Positions 29,201 through 41,724 of a DNA stretch of 64,000 nucleotides are shown here, in pieces. The stretch is taken from NCBI GenBank assembly GCA_008360955.1, contig LUCM01009229.1, positions 1 to 64,000 of the forward strand, in the 5' to 3' direction. Positions within the stretch are counted from its first letter, which is position 1; each line of letters begins with the position of its first letter. The position numbers were made by a program, and so were the translations under genes. The notes below the pieces were generated by a model. It saw only the letters and a program-made list of their open reading frames with translations. It was not told the DNA's origin and did not search any database. The stretch comes from Fasciolopsis buskii (Eukaryota; Platyhelminthes; Trematoda; Plagiorchiida; Fasciolidae).

Positions 29201-32200
29201 GGTCGAGCACAACGAACATTCCTATCAAACGATCGACGTGTATGGTTCACTACGAGTCAATTTGTTCTGGATTTCTTATCTATTGGTTTTGACGAGCTCG
29301 AGCAGACGGACTACCATTTAGCACCACATCCATCTTACTTGGCTCTGGAGGGACGTTTTGGGTCATCCGATCCGGGCGTGCTCGATTCCGGTCTGTTCTT
29401 ATCGCATGCGAGAAGTAAATCCGTTTGGTGGTTGTCTGACAGTCCGGAACCAATTGCCCAACCGGTGCTCAGTTTGACTTGCGAAGAGCGTGCCTCGGGT
29501 TTGTCGCTGGTTCCTGATTTGTGTACAAAACACGCTTTTACCGAACCCCGTGGAATGGCCGTGTCAACCAATGTGAGTTTTGTTATTGATATTGCTTTCT
29601 TGATGACATTTGATTAGAATAGGCATGCCAATTGTAATCGGGACACGGATAGATATCATCATTAATGTCGGCGCTTCCGATTTTGGATGATTTATGTTCC
29701 CATTCCCATTGGTGATCACCAGTACGTTTACTTATCGCCCTCTTTTCCTTTGTTCTATAATGTAGGCTTTTCACAATTTCATAGTAACTTTTTCTAGGAT
29801 TTTCAATGAACCGCATCAAACCATTGTCTGTTTTGTTCAACAACTTCCATTTTGTTACCCCGTCCAAAAGGATCTATATTTTGCCGACGGGAACTCGATA
29901 TTCGCGATGCCTTTGAACGGCATTCCGGGTGTGCCTCGTTCAGTGCGCCTCGTGGTCGGTCGACCAGATGCCACATGGGCACCGGCTTCATGTAATCACG
30001 GCCAGCACGGTCTACAGATGACACTGAAAGAGCCAACTCATATGGTATATAATGCGTTGGAAGACGCCATATATTTTGTAGAAAGTAGTACACAGGTAAG
30101 ACCTTTTGCTTTTCACAATTACCGTTCCATTGTGAACCCAGCTGTCTTATTCTTATCGTGTTTGGCCAGTAATAGCTTCAAACTCCATCCTGATAACCAT
30201 CTTCTTTCCCAACTATCTGATTTCTCTCAAATACCTCATTCCAGATCGAGGCGTATTTTCGCTCGGTCAACGCAAAATTTGTCCATGAGTGCGAAATTCT
30301 ACATCCAGGTGGTCTGTCAGTAATTGCCACTGAGACTAGGTAATCGTTACACTCGAGTCATTGGATTTAGCTTAAACAAATATCTTAGGCACATCGATAG
30401 GTAGTGTGGATTGAGCGCATTGACTTCTTCTGCGGACAAAACGAACGCCTTTGATACATATCTTAGGCTGAGAGAACCGGAACGATAGCTGTTGTCTTAC
30501 TAAAGATTTTTACCGCGAAACATAAAACGTAAATCTGCACTGGGCCCGATTTCCCACTACCTCCTCCGACCGGATTTTCAATTCCTACCTCTCTTGTCGT
30601 TTCGTAGCCGTGGTTTGAGTCGAAATAACACATACACACACACACGTACACATACTCGTCTTTTGAAGTTGCAATTATTGGTGAAATTCACGCTAACCAG
30701 TCCAGTTACACTACTTGTTCCCACAATTCACACATGGTGTACCTGTTTGTGGTATACATTGTCCGAAGTTGTGTATTTATTTTCTCCCAGGTCGAGTCTG
30801 TTAAAAAGTAGCCCTAGGCTATTTGGCCACAGTTAGATACCGTTAAACGGTAGCCAGAGACTGAGAATTATTTTTACCCAAATCTGTGTTGAGAGTGTCA
30901 TCAGAACCATGGTGAAGGATGAAGTCAATAAGAGAGCAAAAGGAGAAGAACAAAAACATTTTATGGAGTTCTCCATACACATGATAGCTTTCCTGTTTGC
31001 CACATTAACATCGTTGGTTGTCCATCGGAATCCATGGCTCATCAGTGGACTGATACTGCTCGGTGGCCCAAACCGATGTGGAGGACTGACTTAGGGACCC
31101 CCTACCCCGGGCCTTTGACCGGATTTTGTGAACTCTAAGACAGTAAGATGATTTAAGGATCTCATAATTCACTGGGAGCCGATGGCCGATGGCTTATTTC
31201 ATGCGCCCTTCGGATTGGGCTAGCTATCCTGGGGGCCCGGTGAATGTGAACGGGCATTTGCCCTCGTCCTTCCACTTTGATGAAATTGCCTCCAGAACGA
31301 GAATGTAGTACATTGGACTTTCTCAGCAGAAGCTGTTTGGGTCATGTCATTGGTTTCTTGGTCAACCAACGAAAAATGAATTCAAACATTGAAAAGTATT
31401 TGGTCAACGAGGTGTTCCTTCTGCACACCACAATCAAGTTATTGAGTGTCCCGAAGCCCGTGAAAACGACAAGATCCCAATGTATAATTACCTTTTGTCT
31501 GGAGGATGTTTCGCATCGGCTTATTCTTCCAGATGATTGAACAACGGAGATAAGTGATTTTTCTCTTTTTCTCTCTGTCCCTAAGGAAATAATTGGGCTT
31601 CCTCGATACTCCTAACCTTTCAAGCGATGTTCCTCGATGTAATCGAATTTTCTTGATGTGATTTCGTGGTCCGATTTGACCAAAGTGTAATATCACACTT
31701 TCTTACGTAACTAGTCGGAACTATTTAGCGTCTATATCCGAATGACGAAATGTTTCATTCAATCTTGTCACAGGTCTACCGACTACACTTGGCCAGTCAG
31801 ATGGTCTCGCTGGCTGTCGGACGACTGGAATACTGTGAAACAGAAGAAGATCCCACGAGTCAAACCCCCCTAGCTACCATGGTATCTTTGTCCAATATTC
31901 GTGGTCTTGCTATCTCACCGGAAGGTGATTTGTATGTGGCTGAATCACATCGTGTTTGGGTTCGTCGTTCTGACCGTCGACTGTACACCGTGGCCGGGAG
32001 ATCAGTGGACAAGTCGGTTGATGGTATTGCTGTTGGTAATGATGATGGCGAGTTCATTTTCGCTGATTCTTCCAAAGACTCGGCAAGCCTGGTGGTCGAT
32101 TTAGGTTTGGCACGTAATTTGCAATTTTCAAACGTGACTGGAATCGCGGTCAGTGTCTATGGTGAACTGTTTGTGGCCGATTCCGGACAGGGATTGGTAA

Positions 32201-35200
32201 GCATCTTCATCTATGGTATACAAATGGACAAGCATGTTCGGTAACTGTTCCGTCCTGTGCTTAATTGCCCCGGTCCCATTTAATCTGTTCGTGCTGTTTG
32301 ATATCCATTTTCAAGGTTTACCGAATACACTACGAACTGCCACGACCGTCATCCACAACGTTCACATATCGCGTTGTTTGGCCCGAAACGGATGAGGCTT
32401 ATACGTTCAATCAGAATGGTCAACTGCTGCAGACGGAGAATGCCATCACCCAGATGACGTCACATTTGATAGACTATCGTGCGAACGCAATCTACGGATG
32501 GGTCTCGGTTATTAGAGGTAACAATGTTAACTTACGGTTTGGTGTGCATCGTGACACTCAGGGTCGACTGCGTTACCTCCAGTCCCCTACTGGTAAGTTC
32601 TCTTTTTGGTTATTTAACTTTCTCTTCAATTTATGCATCGATATCTTTTCATCATTTTATCCACGTTTTATTATTGACATGACACGCACTCATTATTCAG
32701 GAAAAAAGGGCTCCAACTCAGTACACTGACTTTGCGACAACACGACAATGACTGCCCGGTCACCACCATTACATCTGAAGGGAATCTAACATCAAGTGAC
32801 CAGCTGGACGAATCGGAACTCAAGACGCATTGTGCAAACCGATCAATTACTTTAAGATTGGAACAGCGGCTAGTCTCATAGATATCACCAACTTTCGATC
32901 ATGGTATACATCGTACAGGCATAAAGTCGAGAGGTTCTTTTCATAATTTTGTATTTCCATTTCAGTTCAGTTTTTACAATTACTTGGTGGTAGACGATTA
33001 TTCGCTGTCGCCCAGCTCGTTACCACGCCTGATCTATTGAGTCCTTGTTTAGTTCTATGCTACATCATGTTTTAAGGTCATGGGTGCTGGTTGTCCTTTC
33101 CCACTCTCCCGTGTGATGAACCCTAGGGGCTGTGGGGCTTGTTCCTGTCACTGCACCCATGAGAAGTACTTTTGGTAAACTGGTTATGTACCACTGATGT
33201 GACCTGGTTTTGGTTACTGTCTTACAACACCATATCGAGAAATAGTGAAAAATAGACTAAAAATAATAATTTGAAGAAATAGTTGGCAAAAGAAAGATTT
33301 CAAGTGCGAGTACGCCACTGACTGCAACATTGGGCCATAGCGCCTATTGTTTCCAACCCTCGCTAGGGGAAATCCGCAACCCGGTAGTCTAACTGGATCT
33401 ACATCGGCCAGTAATCTCATACCCTTTTGCAATGCTGTCGACTGGCCACCTCGATCCACCTTGTAACCTGTACTGCGTGGGACAACGGCATATTATAAGG
33501 TATTCGTTTTGTGGGCATCCGCAAAGCATGTCCCCAATCACCTTAACCTATTCTGATTCATGGCCTGTTCTAAAGATTGAACCCTAGGACCAAGTACCTT
33601 ACGTTTGTATTCTACCAAAATAGCATGATCTTAATGCAACAAGACTCTGAAATGTTATGAAACAATTGAATATTTTTCACAGTAATCTGAAAACATCTCC
33701 TTTGTATCAATCGTGACACGTTTAAAATGCGACATGATTGCTGTTCCTCAAAAGCTGGTATACGCTCACGAAAAACCACCCAATACACGCGTGTACACTG
33801 AGAGGATTTCTGGGCTATACAGAAAATTTCTAAAGTGATAAGCACTGATAGCAAATTCATTTTGCGTAGTCTAATGCTGCGAGTTTTCAACTCAAGTTGA
33901 TTGTGACTTATAATATGAGGTCAGAGTAGCAATTCATACGGAGTACTCTTCTGTATCTCACTAGAATCTCATTCGAATCGTTAAGAGCGTGAATGGATGG
34001 TAAGTCCATTTAGGAACCACATGGTGATTCGTCGGAGGATTTTCGTCGGTCAGGCAAGACTAACCTTCATACACATACCTGAAGAGCGGCAGTAACCGCG
34101 AAACCGGTTTTGTGCTTCCGGGGAAATTTTATTCATCCATCCGTATGCGAAATATACTACTGAAAAGAAAATACTCTTCTGTATCTTCGGGCTTTTGCAT
34201 TGTTCTTGCTCGTGCATCCTGTTTAGTCGGAGTGGTTTATTTCAGTCAAACGGTTTCAAGACAGTCATGCGAAATAGCTGAATTCAGTAAGTCTCGCCAA
34301 AAATATTCACGTAACGGTCTCTACCATGCACTCCACGAGCAAATTGAAAGTCGGTGAATTCCCGGAGCTCTTGGGTCGAGAAAGAACGTGTTTGCTATGC
34401 GTTGCAATATTTTTTCGTCAATGAGCACTGCAAATACGGGGCGTCCATTGTCAGTATTGCGTGGCTGGCTATCCTCGACTCCGCAAGGAACCCTGAGGAT
34501 GTTCGGCATTGAGATGCACCCTCTGTAGATGCTTGAATCCGATTCAGTTTGTTTCGATTTAAAAACCAACTGCATGGTCAAGTCAGACCCAGCAGCCGAC
34601 TTACTTACTGTCATTTAAGTTCAAGCCATTGCCAGCCATGGATAGAGAGGACTCTGTCTAATCCAAATGATTGTACCTGCGCAATTGCGCATGGTTCACG
34701 AGCCCCAGATCGCATGAAGCTAACTTTCAACGTTTGTATTATGTCGGTTCATATACAAAATTAAAATTAAATCCACAACCTCTTCCGTACTGTGCACCAA
34801 CCCGATAAGTCTGCACAAGTCATGTAACCTGTGGAACGAACACAAGCCCGTGTGATTATGTTGAAGAGTCCCCCTCCCACTATGGGATTTGGTCAAAACT
34901 ACCGGTTTGCTGCATGACTCATTGAAATGTGCGGGCAAACCCGATGCGAATGGAAACTTGACTGGAGTTTGGTAGCCGACTAAGTGAAATTCAGGTGGCT
35001 TTATTTCTATGGCCTCAATATCAAAATCTGGTCAAAACGAGTTTGTGGTCTGACGGATTTGAGTTTTCCACATGACTAACTTGAGTTAGCGATTGGGCGA
35101 AATTGAGCTTGTGACACGACTGGTTTTGATTTCCCAGTTTACTGAAGAACGAGTTTCGCGGTCATTTGGGACGTACAAACCAATATTTTCGTTATTCAAG

Positions 35201-36892
35201 CACGATCGTCGAGGGTGTGCTTGGATGCCTATCTTCGAGACCGGTGAAATTGCTCATGATGATATGATTACTGCACCCTAATCCAGGTTTAGCAAATGCC
35301 AGAGATTATATTCTGCACGATATATTCATTGGTCGAATATGTACACTTTTTCGCTGTTAAACTAACACTGACGCTACTTTACGGGATGACCATGTGTCTG
35401 CAGGTCGTTTTTTATTGCATGCGAATTACACGTGATGAACTAGCTCCCGTGATCATGTTCACGGATACGTATGGTCATATTCAGTGACTGTTCGAGAAAC
35501 AAAACATCATTTTCATCCACGTCAAATCATTATGGTCCCAACTAAAGATTTCAGTCTGGTATAGTGACCTGAGTATTTCGGGGGTATGGATGTAATTTTT
35601 GGTTAAAAGCGTATGGATGACGTGGCTGAATGGCACGTTCAGCGGTGCAATTGCATTCATATTCTCCCCCTATCGACGTTTTTCTCGTCTATACCCTCTC
35701 GTACGCTTCTGTTCCGATTTATAGTTACGACGGGATAACAACCAATGCCGGATGTGGTGTGGGTTAAATGATCAAAGAAGTCGAAAGGAAAATGAGACTA
35801 ATTAATGGTTTGCACTCTATGTTAATCTACTTATCCATCGGACGCTGTACGTTGGTTGCCAGTATTCTGTGATGAATTTAACGGTCTAAAAGTGGTTGAT
35901 TTAATCCTTTCCCGGCATATTACGTCGTTCTTCCCCTCCGCAAACAAAGCAGAAAATGTTTCAATCACACGTTTCTGTTATCTTCAGGAGTCCGTAGTCT
36001 AAATAAACCGTACATTGTTAGGTTTCCGGTCTTTTCTACCCATACCCATGGAATTCATGTTAAGAACTTTTACATTTAGTTCGCTAAGTTGTTTTAATTT
36101 AGGCGACAATCCCTGCTACTTGTGAGTAGTTCAAACTATAAACAATATACGACATCGAAAGTAGGCGTTTTCACGTCCTGTTCTTTTTAGGCCTTCGGTA
36201 TAATATTACTTTGGACCCCGAACCGCAACAGTTCATTCGGGAGGTATATGATCCAATTCGCGGCGCACGTTGGACGTTCGTCTATTCCTCTTCCGGACTT
36301 CTGACACAACTTCGTCGTCCACAAGATACCACATACACTCATTTTCAATATAGCTCGGATTCTGGACGTCTGGAACGTATTCTCTTCCCGAATGGAATGG
36401 TTGTTAATACTGGAAAGTTTGATACATTTGCTGGAAGTCGTTTTGGGACCAAGGCAGTGATTTGTGCACGTGGCCGATATACCGGACGTGAGTTAAATGG
36501 CAATGCTAACTAAACTCATGTACGGAATATCTTAGTAAATGAAAATGAACTAAATGCTAACTAAATAATTCTAGGCTACTACGGAGGATGAATAGTTCAC
36601 TAAATTCGCAGTTTGCTACTGTACAGAAATAATGGTTTAGTTGTTTTCTTGTCATGAACTCGCCTAGTGTAACTTTACTGCCCGGCCAAATAGCTACGTA
36701 ATTACATTCAAACTACTGACTGTTGTTGGCAGTTAAAATCGATGGTGTTCATTGTGGGTTGATGGAAAATTTCTCCAGGTTGTACTTAATTTATTGCGGC
36801 TATCCAGGCTGTCATTGGTGAAATGTTCTAGGGAAGCCGGATGAAAACGGTTGTTGCATCATAAAACTTATTGGGCAACAGTTCGGCCAAGT

Positions 36893-36965
<73 letters not shown>

Positions 36966-39900
36966 GCATACACGCACTTATTAGCTCATCGTTGTTGTGA
37001 GAATAGGACACTACGGATTGTGTATAACTCTGGTGCGCGCATGCGCCAACAATAACCTTTAGTGTGCATATATGCTACGACGCGATGTGCGATTACCCGC
37101 AGACTGGAGCAAATGCAGAGGTGATTTCGCCACGTCGAGTGTCTAGATTTGATCAACAATCTGGCGATAAACTCGCACACGTGACTAAAGCCCTTTCTGT
37201 TTTCGAATGACCATTGCTTACCGCAGCTGATTGGATCATCATGCGAACCTGTGAAGTAATTTGGTGTAATGAGTTCCCGTTGATTGCCAACTTGGCAACG
37301 AACACACGTTCTCTTGCTCGCACAAGTAGGCACTTGTTGTTCTGCATTTCACTTCCCATTGATTCATCTCTCAGCCAACCGAGAGCTACTCGAGTGATTA
37401 TCAATATCCTAGCACTGACGGTTTCCATGAATGTGACAGAGTTTCGTTTAACTTAAATTCCCCCCCCCCTAACTCCGCTTTTAACTAATGGCAGCGTTCA
37501 GTAACAAAAAGTGGCGTTTCCACTTGTTCATCAGAGTCTGGTGATAGTAATCGAACGATACCGTGAAGTCTCGGTAACCTGACTACCCTTCCATTCCGAA
37601 TAAATGGTGGCATTATACTAGTTGGTTCTTCTATGAGGGTTCAGCATCAATCCTAATATTTTTGTCTTCTTTACTACCCAGTGTTTTTTTTGCGTTCAAC
37701 AATCTTGTACAACAGGCACTGAGATTTCCTTGCAGCGGATTTTTAACGTTTTAATCGAATAAGGTCGATAAACTTTAAGCACGTCCTGGTGAGAATATCA
37801 TTATGTCAGATTTGGGGTGCACGAAATCAAATCTTGTGCATTCACGCTGCACATGAATGCTGTTCTTCGACTTATCGTATCACCAGGACTTTAGTGATGG
37901 TCTGCGGATCGTATCCGCTGTCGGTTCGATGTTTTTGAGTCATTATGAAGTAGATGGAAGATGGGAATGCTCACCTGGTCCACGAGCTGAAACCACTCTT
38001 ACCTCAGATCGTCCATTGATGGTATTTTTCCGCTACTGGGCAACTGTTTCCGATTGTCTTTCATTGTCGCGTTTTTCTACAAATGGCTTGCTAATTTCAC
38101 ATTCTTTCTCAAGGATACTGACTTATCCTATTGACGATTTTACTCTGAAATGATTTTCGGCGTGAGACCTGGCTGCTCGTTCTCCCTGAGGCTAGTTTAT
38201 GTCACAAGGATCGGGGCGCATTAGTGTTGCAATCAAAAGTGTTCGTCTTCCGTCACTTCCTTCAAGGCTATAAGAAAGTAAGCTCACAAGTGGGATAAGG
38301 GGCGACTTACCCGCGATGTATGTGTGCGTACATGTGCTCTGTGTGTGTGAACAGGTAAAAATACTGTAGGACATTGCAAAAAATGTGAAAGTAAATACTA
38401 AAATCCATTCCGTTCTGGTACATTTGCACTCAAATTCGATGCAGTCCGATCAAACAGCAAACCTTGCCATCGGATCCGGCTCTTTTTGCCATTATCAGTG
38501 ACGCTTACAGGACGGTGAGACATTATCAAAGTTGCTTTATCAGTGTTCAATGGCATGATGCACTTGAGCTTTCTAGCGTGTCATTGTTGACAAACTGGAG
38601 TCTTTTTGATGTTACTACAGTTTCGGAAGTTGTCTTTGATGTATTCTTTTTGGAAATAAACGTTTCAAGCAGCAAAAATGCCCTTTTCACGCTAACGGAA
38701 TTCTCTTATTTTATCAAAGAAAACGCTTCGGGAAGATTCTTCTGCCTAAACTTTATCTAGACCGAACTGACTTGAGGTGTTTCGAAAACCCGATGCGTCA
38801 TGTTATGGTTCAGTGCAGAATTTGTGACGTCAGAACACGATGTTGCCTGTCTGGAGTCCAACCAGCTTAAACATTGGTCATCTCCATTAACCGATCCTGC
38901 CCTGGGGAAGGTTACTCGATTTGACCGAAACTTCGACGAATTCCACCTTCAAGCAAAGGACACTGCGTTCTGATTCCATCAGTTATGCATTGATTTTATT
39001 TTGACATTCATGAAATTCAGTGCTCCCAAATTGTCTCTCTCAACCCATGACAAAGCATTCCTCGGTCCTGGGTTTTGTTTATTTTTCTTTTCTTTTGTTG
39101 AAATAACAAAAACAACAACTCAGGCCAAGGGAAACTGCTCTGTCGTTACGGAGAGCCGATTGATCCATGGTCCGTACAGTTTGTTCAAAACTACTTGGGC
39201 ACACCTTCAGGTTCCAGTCGTCGTCTCGCGAGGTTGTTGCGTCGTATCCAGCTACCAGATCGAGCCAATCGGGCGAAATTGATAAATTCGTAAGTACTAC
39301 TCGGTTTCATGTACAATTTATCTCTGGTTTTTATCCCCTCGATCGCTGAACGTCGGTATGTGGATGTTTTTGTTTCCGTAGCCCGATTTATTCAAGTCGA
39401 AGAGTTGCTTTTTGCCCTTTCAAATTGGCCGAGTAAACATTTGTACATCTATTTCATTCTCTCGGAGATCGTACTCTACGTGGCTGATTCATCAAGACGA
39501 TTATCACTGTCGGCCAGTGTTGACAGCAGCACGCGCAGCTCCCGAAGTTGTCGGCATTCAACTCTAATAGGATATTTCAGAAGCAGCTAAGGAAATATTA
39601 CGTGTGATCCGTCCCCCTCTCGTAAAACGATCACTCCTGAGAATCAATAAATTCGTTCGCTCTCGATGAAGATATTTTGATCATGAAATCACAGTCGAAA
39701 TCGGGACAGTAATGGGCTAATTCGCAGGAGTTCACTACCGTTCAGGTTTGTGCCCTAGATTAGGACCAGATAAAACGAGATAAGAAAGGTATACTGATAA
39801 TTCCATTATCTACATTTTCAAACACCGGTCAGAGGTGAATTCAGTCAGCTGCGAATAAGTTACCTCATAAGGCGGTTCTTTTGGCTCCGACGTTCAATAC

Positions 39901-41688
39901 AATTCGCAAACGATCACAATCCTTGTGAAAGGAAAATAAACATATCTAAGAGTCAGCACAACCGTATGGAGTATCTTGTCGTGTTTGCCTGTCTGTTAAA
40001 AGTTTTACCGTCATAACCCATCTTAGATTAGGGTTTACGGTCACCCTTTTGTCATCCCTCAGCTTTTCCGGTGGAGTACGGCAAGACTTCCCTATGTCTC
40101 CATTTTTCCAGGTTTTTATGAAGGATGTTCTACAGAACTTTGTCTGGTCTATCAGACAGCCATACCGGACTCCTCCTATGTAAACATTCCTACCTTTCAA
40201 GTATGACGATGATATTTCCCAGCTGGGCGACAATGCGCAAAACATTCACCACGTTTGGGATCGCTTGACAACTGAGGTATCTGTGCCCGTGCTTCCACGT
40301 TCATTGCAGAATACTTCAGGATTGGCAGAAGTCTCTGCCTGTACTTTCCCTGTCTTGATCAGTTGGTGACTAATAACTTTAAGTACCTTGAAGGCTGAAT
40401 TACAGGTGATGTTAGTATCGTGGAGGAGATCAGATCTCGGATGAAGAGAGTCAGAGAAACTTTCGGGAATCTTCCACACCTATGGTGCTACCATGACATC
40501 AGAATTTCCCCCAAGAGAAGGGTGTGGAATGTCCCATTTCGTGTTCTGCTTCACGTTTATCAAACCTGGCTCCTTCGCGTTGAAGATGCTGAACGAATTT
40601 CTATGTTCAACCCAAATATTCCTCTGGTGATAAAATAGAGTGAGCAATGGTGAAGTGCTCTGCCAGGCACTGCTTACAGGCACTCGCCCTGTGATCGAGT
40701 TGATCGTTCCACATCTTCACCTTCATTAGCTTCGATATGTTTTGCATACACCTGCTCATCTGTATCGTTTTCATGCCCTTGTTCCGATTACTGAATGAGG
40801 TTGGAAGAAACAGCTCGGTGATCCATCAATAAATTGATGTAGCTGTGTGAAAAAGTTAACACGCTTCGATTTCGGTTGTTACTTCTTGCCTTGCTGGTTG
40901 GAGCTCAAGAGGTGAGGATTAGGGCTGGTTTCCGATATTGAAAAGCATGGCTCAGATCCGAATTCGGTAATGTGAATGCTATGTGGTTTGTCCATTTCGA
41001 CCTCCAGTTCTTCTTAGACAGACAGTCACAAATGATATACGATGACAGACCAAAAAATCCGCTTTTACTTGTTTTCGCCTAACTGTTCACCTAAATCGTC
41101 TGCCATTTTCTGGCTTTCTTTTTTTGTTGATGCATTGGCACCGAGCTAGTTTGTAAGCCAGTTTAAAATATACGTATAGAAAAGGACAGAAGATGACCAG
41201 ATGATTCAGTGATGATATCAAAATGTTCTCTGTCAGCCAATCCCAATTGCCCGAGTTCTAATGTGTTCTAGGTGCTCATCCCAGGCTCCGAACCCCAATC
41301 AAAGCAGGTTCCGATATACACTGCAACTAATGAGTTTCGACAAGGGGAAAAGGGTTTTATTGTGTTTTCATGGTTGTCGTTAGTGAGCTGAGCATTTCAA
41401 AAGCAAATCCATTACAAAAATTGAAAGCAGATATGACGTTGAGAACTCGGGATTTCAACTCGAAGTCGGTCCTTATGGAACTTAGGTTGATCCTCCAATG
41501 TTTCTGGCGTAAAGAGAGACGCTATGCTTTTGCACAATTCCTTCCCGGGATATGATCGTGTAATTTTAAGAACCACAACAACAGAGCATCATAATTATTT
41601 TGTGTCCGAGAGCTTCTGTGAAGTTTGCGCCGGTGACGCATTGAGAGGTGTATTGAAAAGACCAACTCGCATCCGTTACCTGTTTCAG

Positions 41689-41724
<36 letters not shown>

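Larger units (their letters stand above)
32593..36190 (+). other. Teneurin intron 10 (3.6 kb)
   Basis: It holds a possible cassette exon (32709-32795), a SINE-B body (32980-33185), an antisense LINE remnant (33290-33620) and a degraded sense-strand hammerhead motif (34071-34120). I see nothing recognisable in 34150-36190. Confidence 0.5.
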
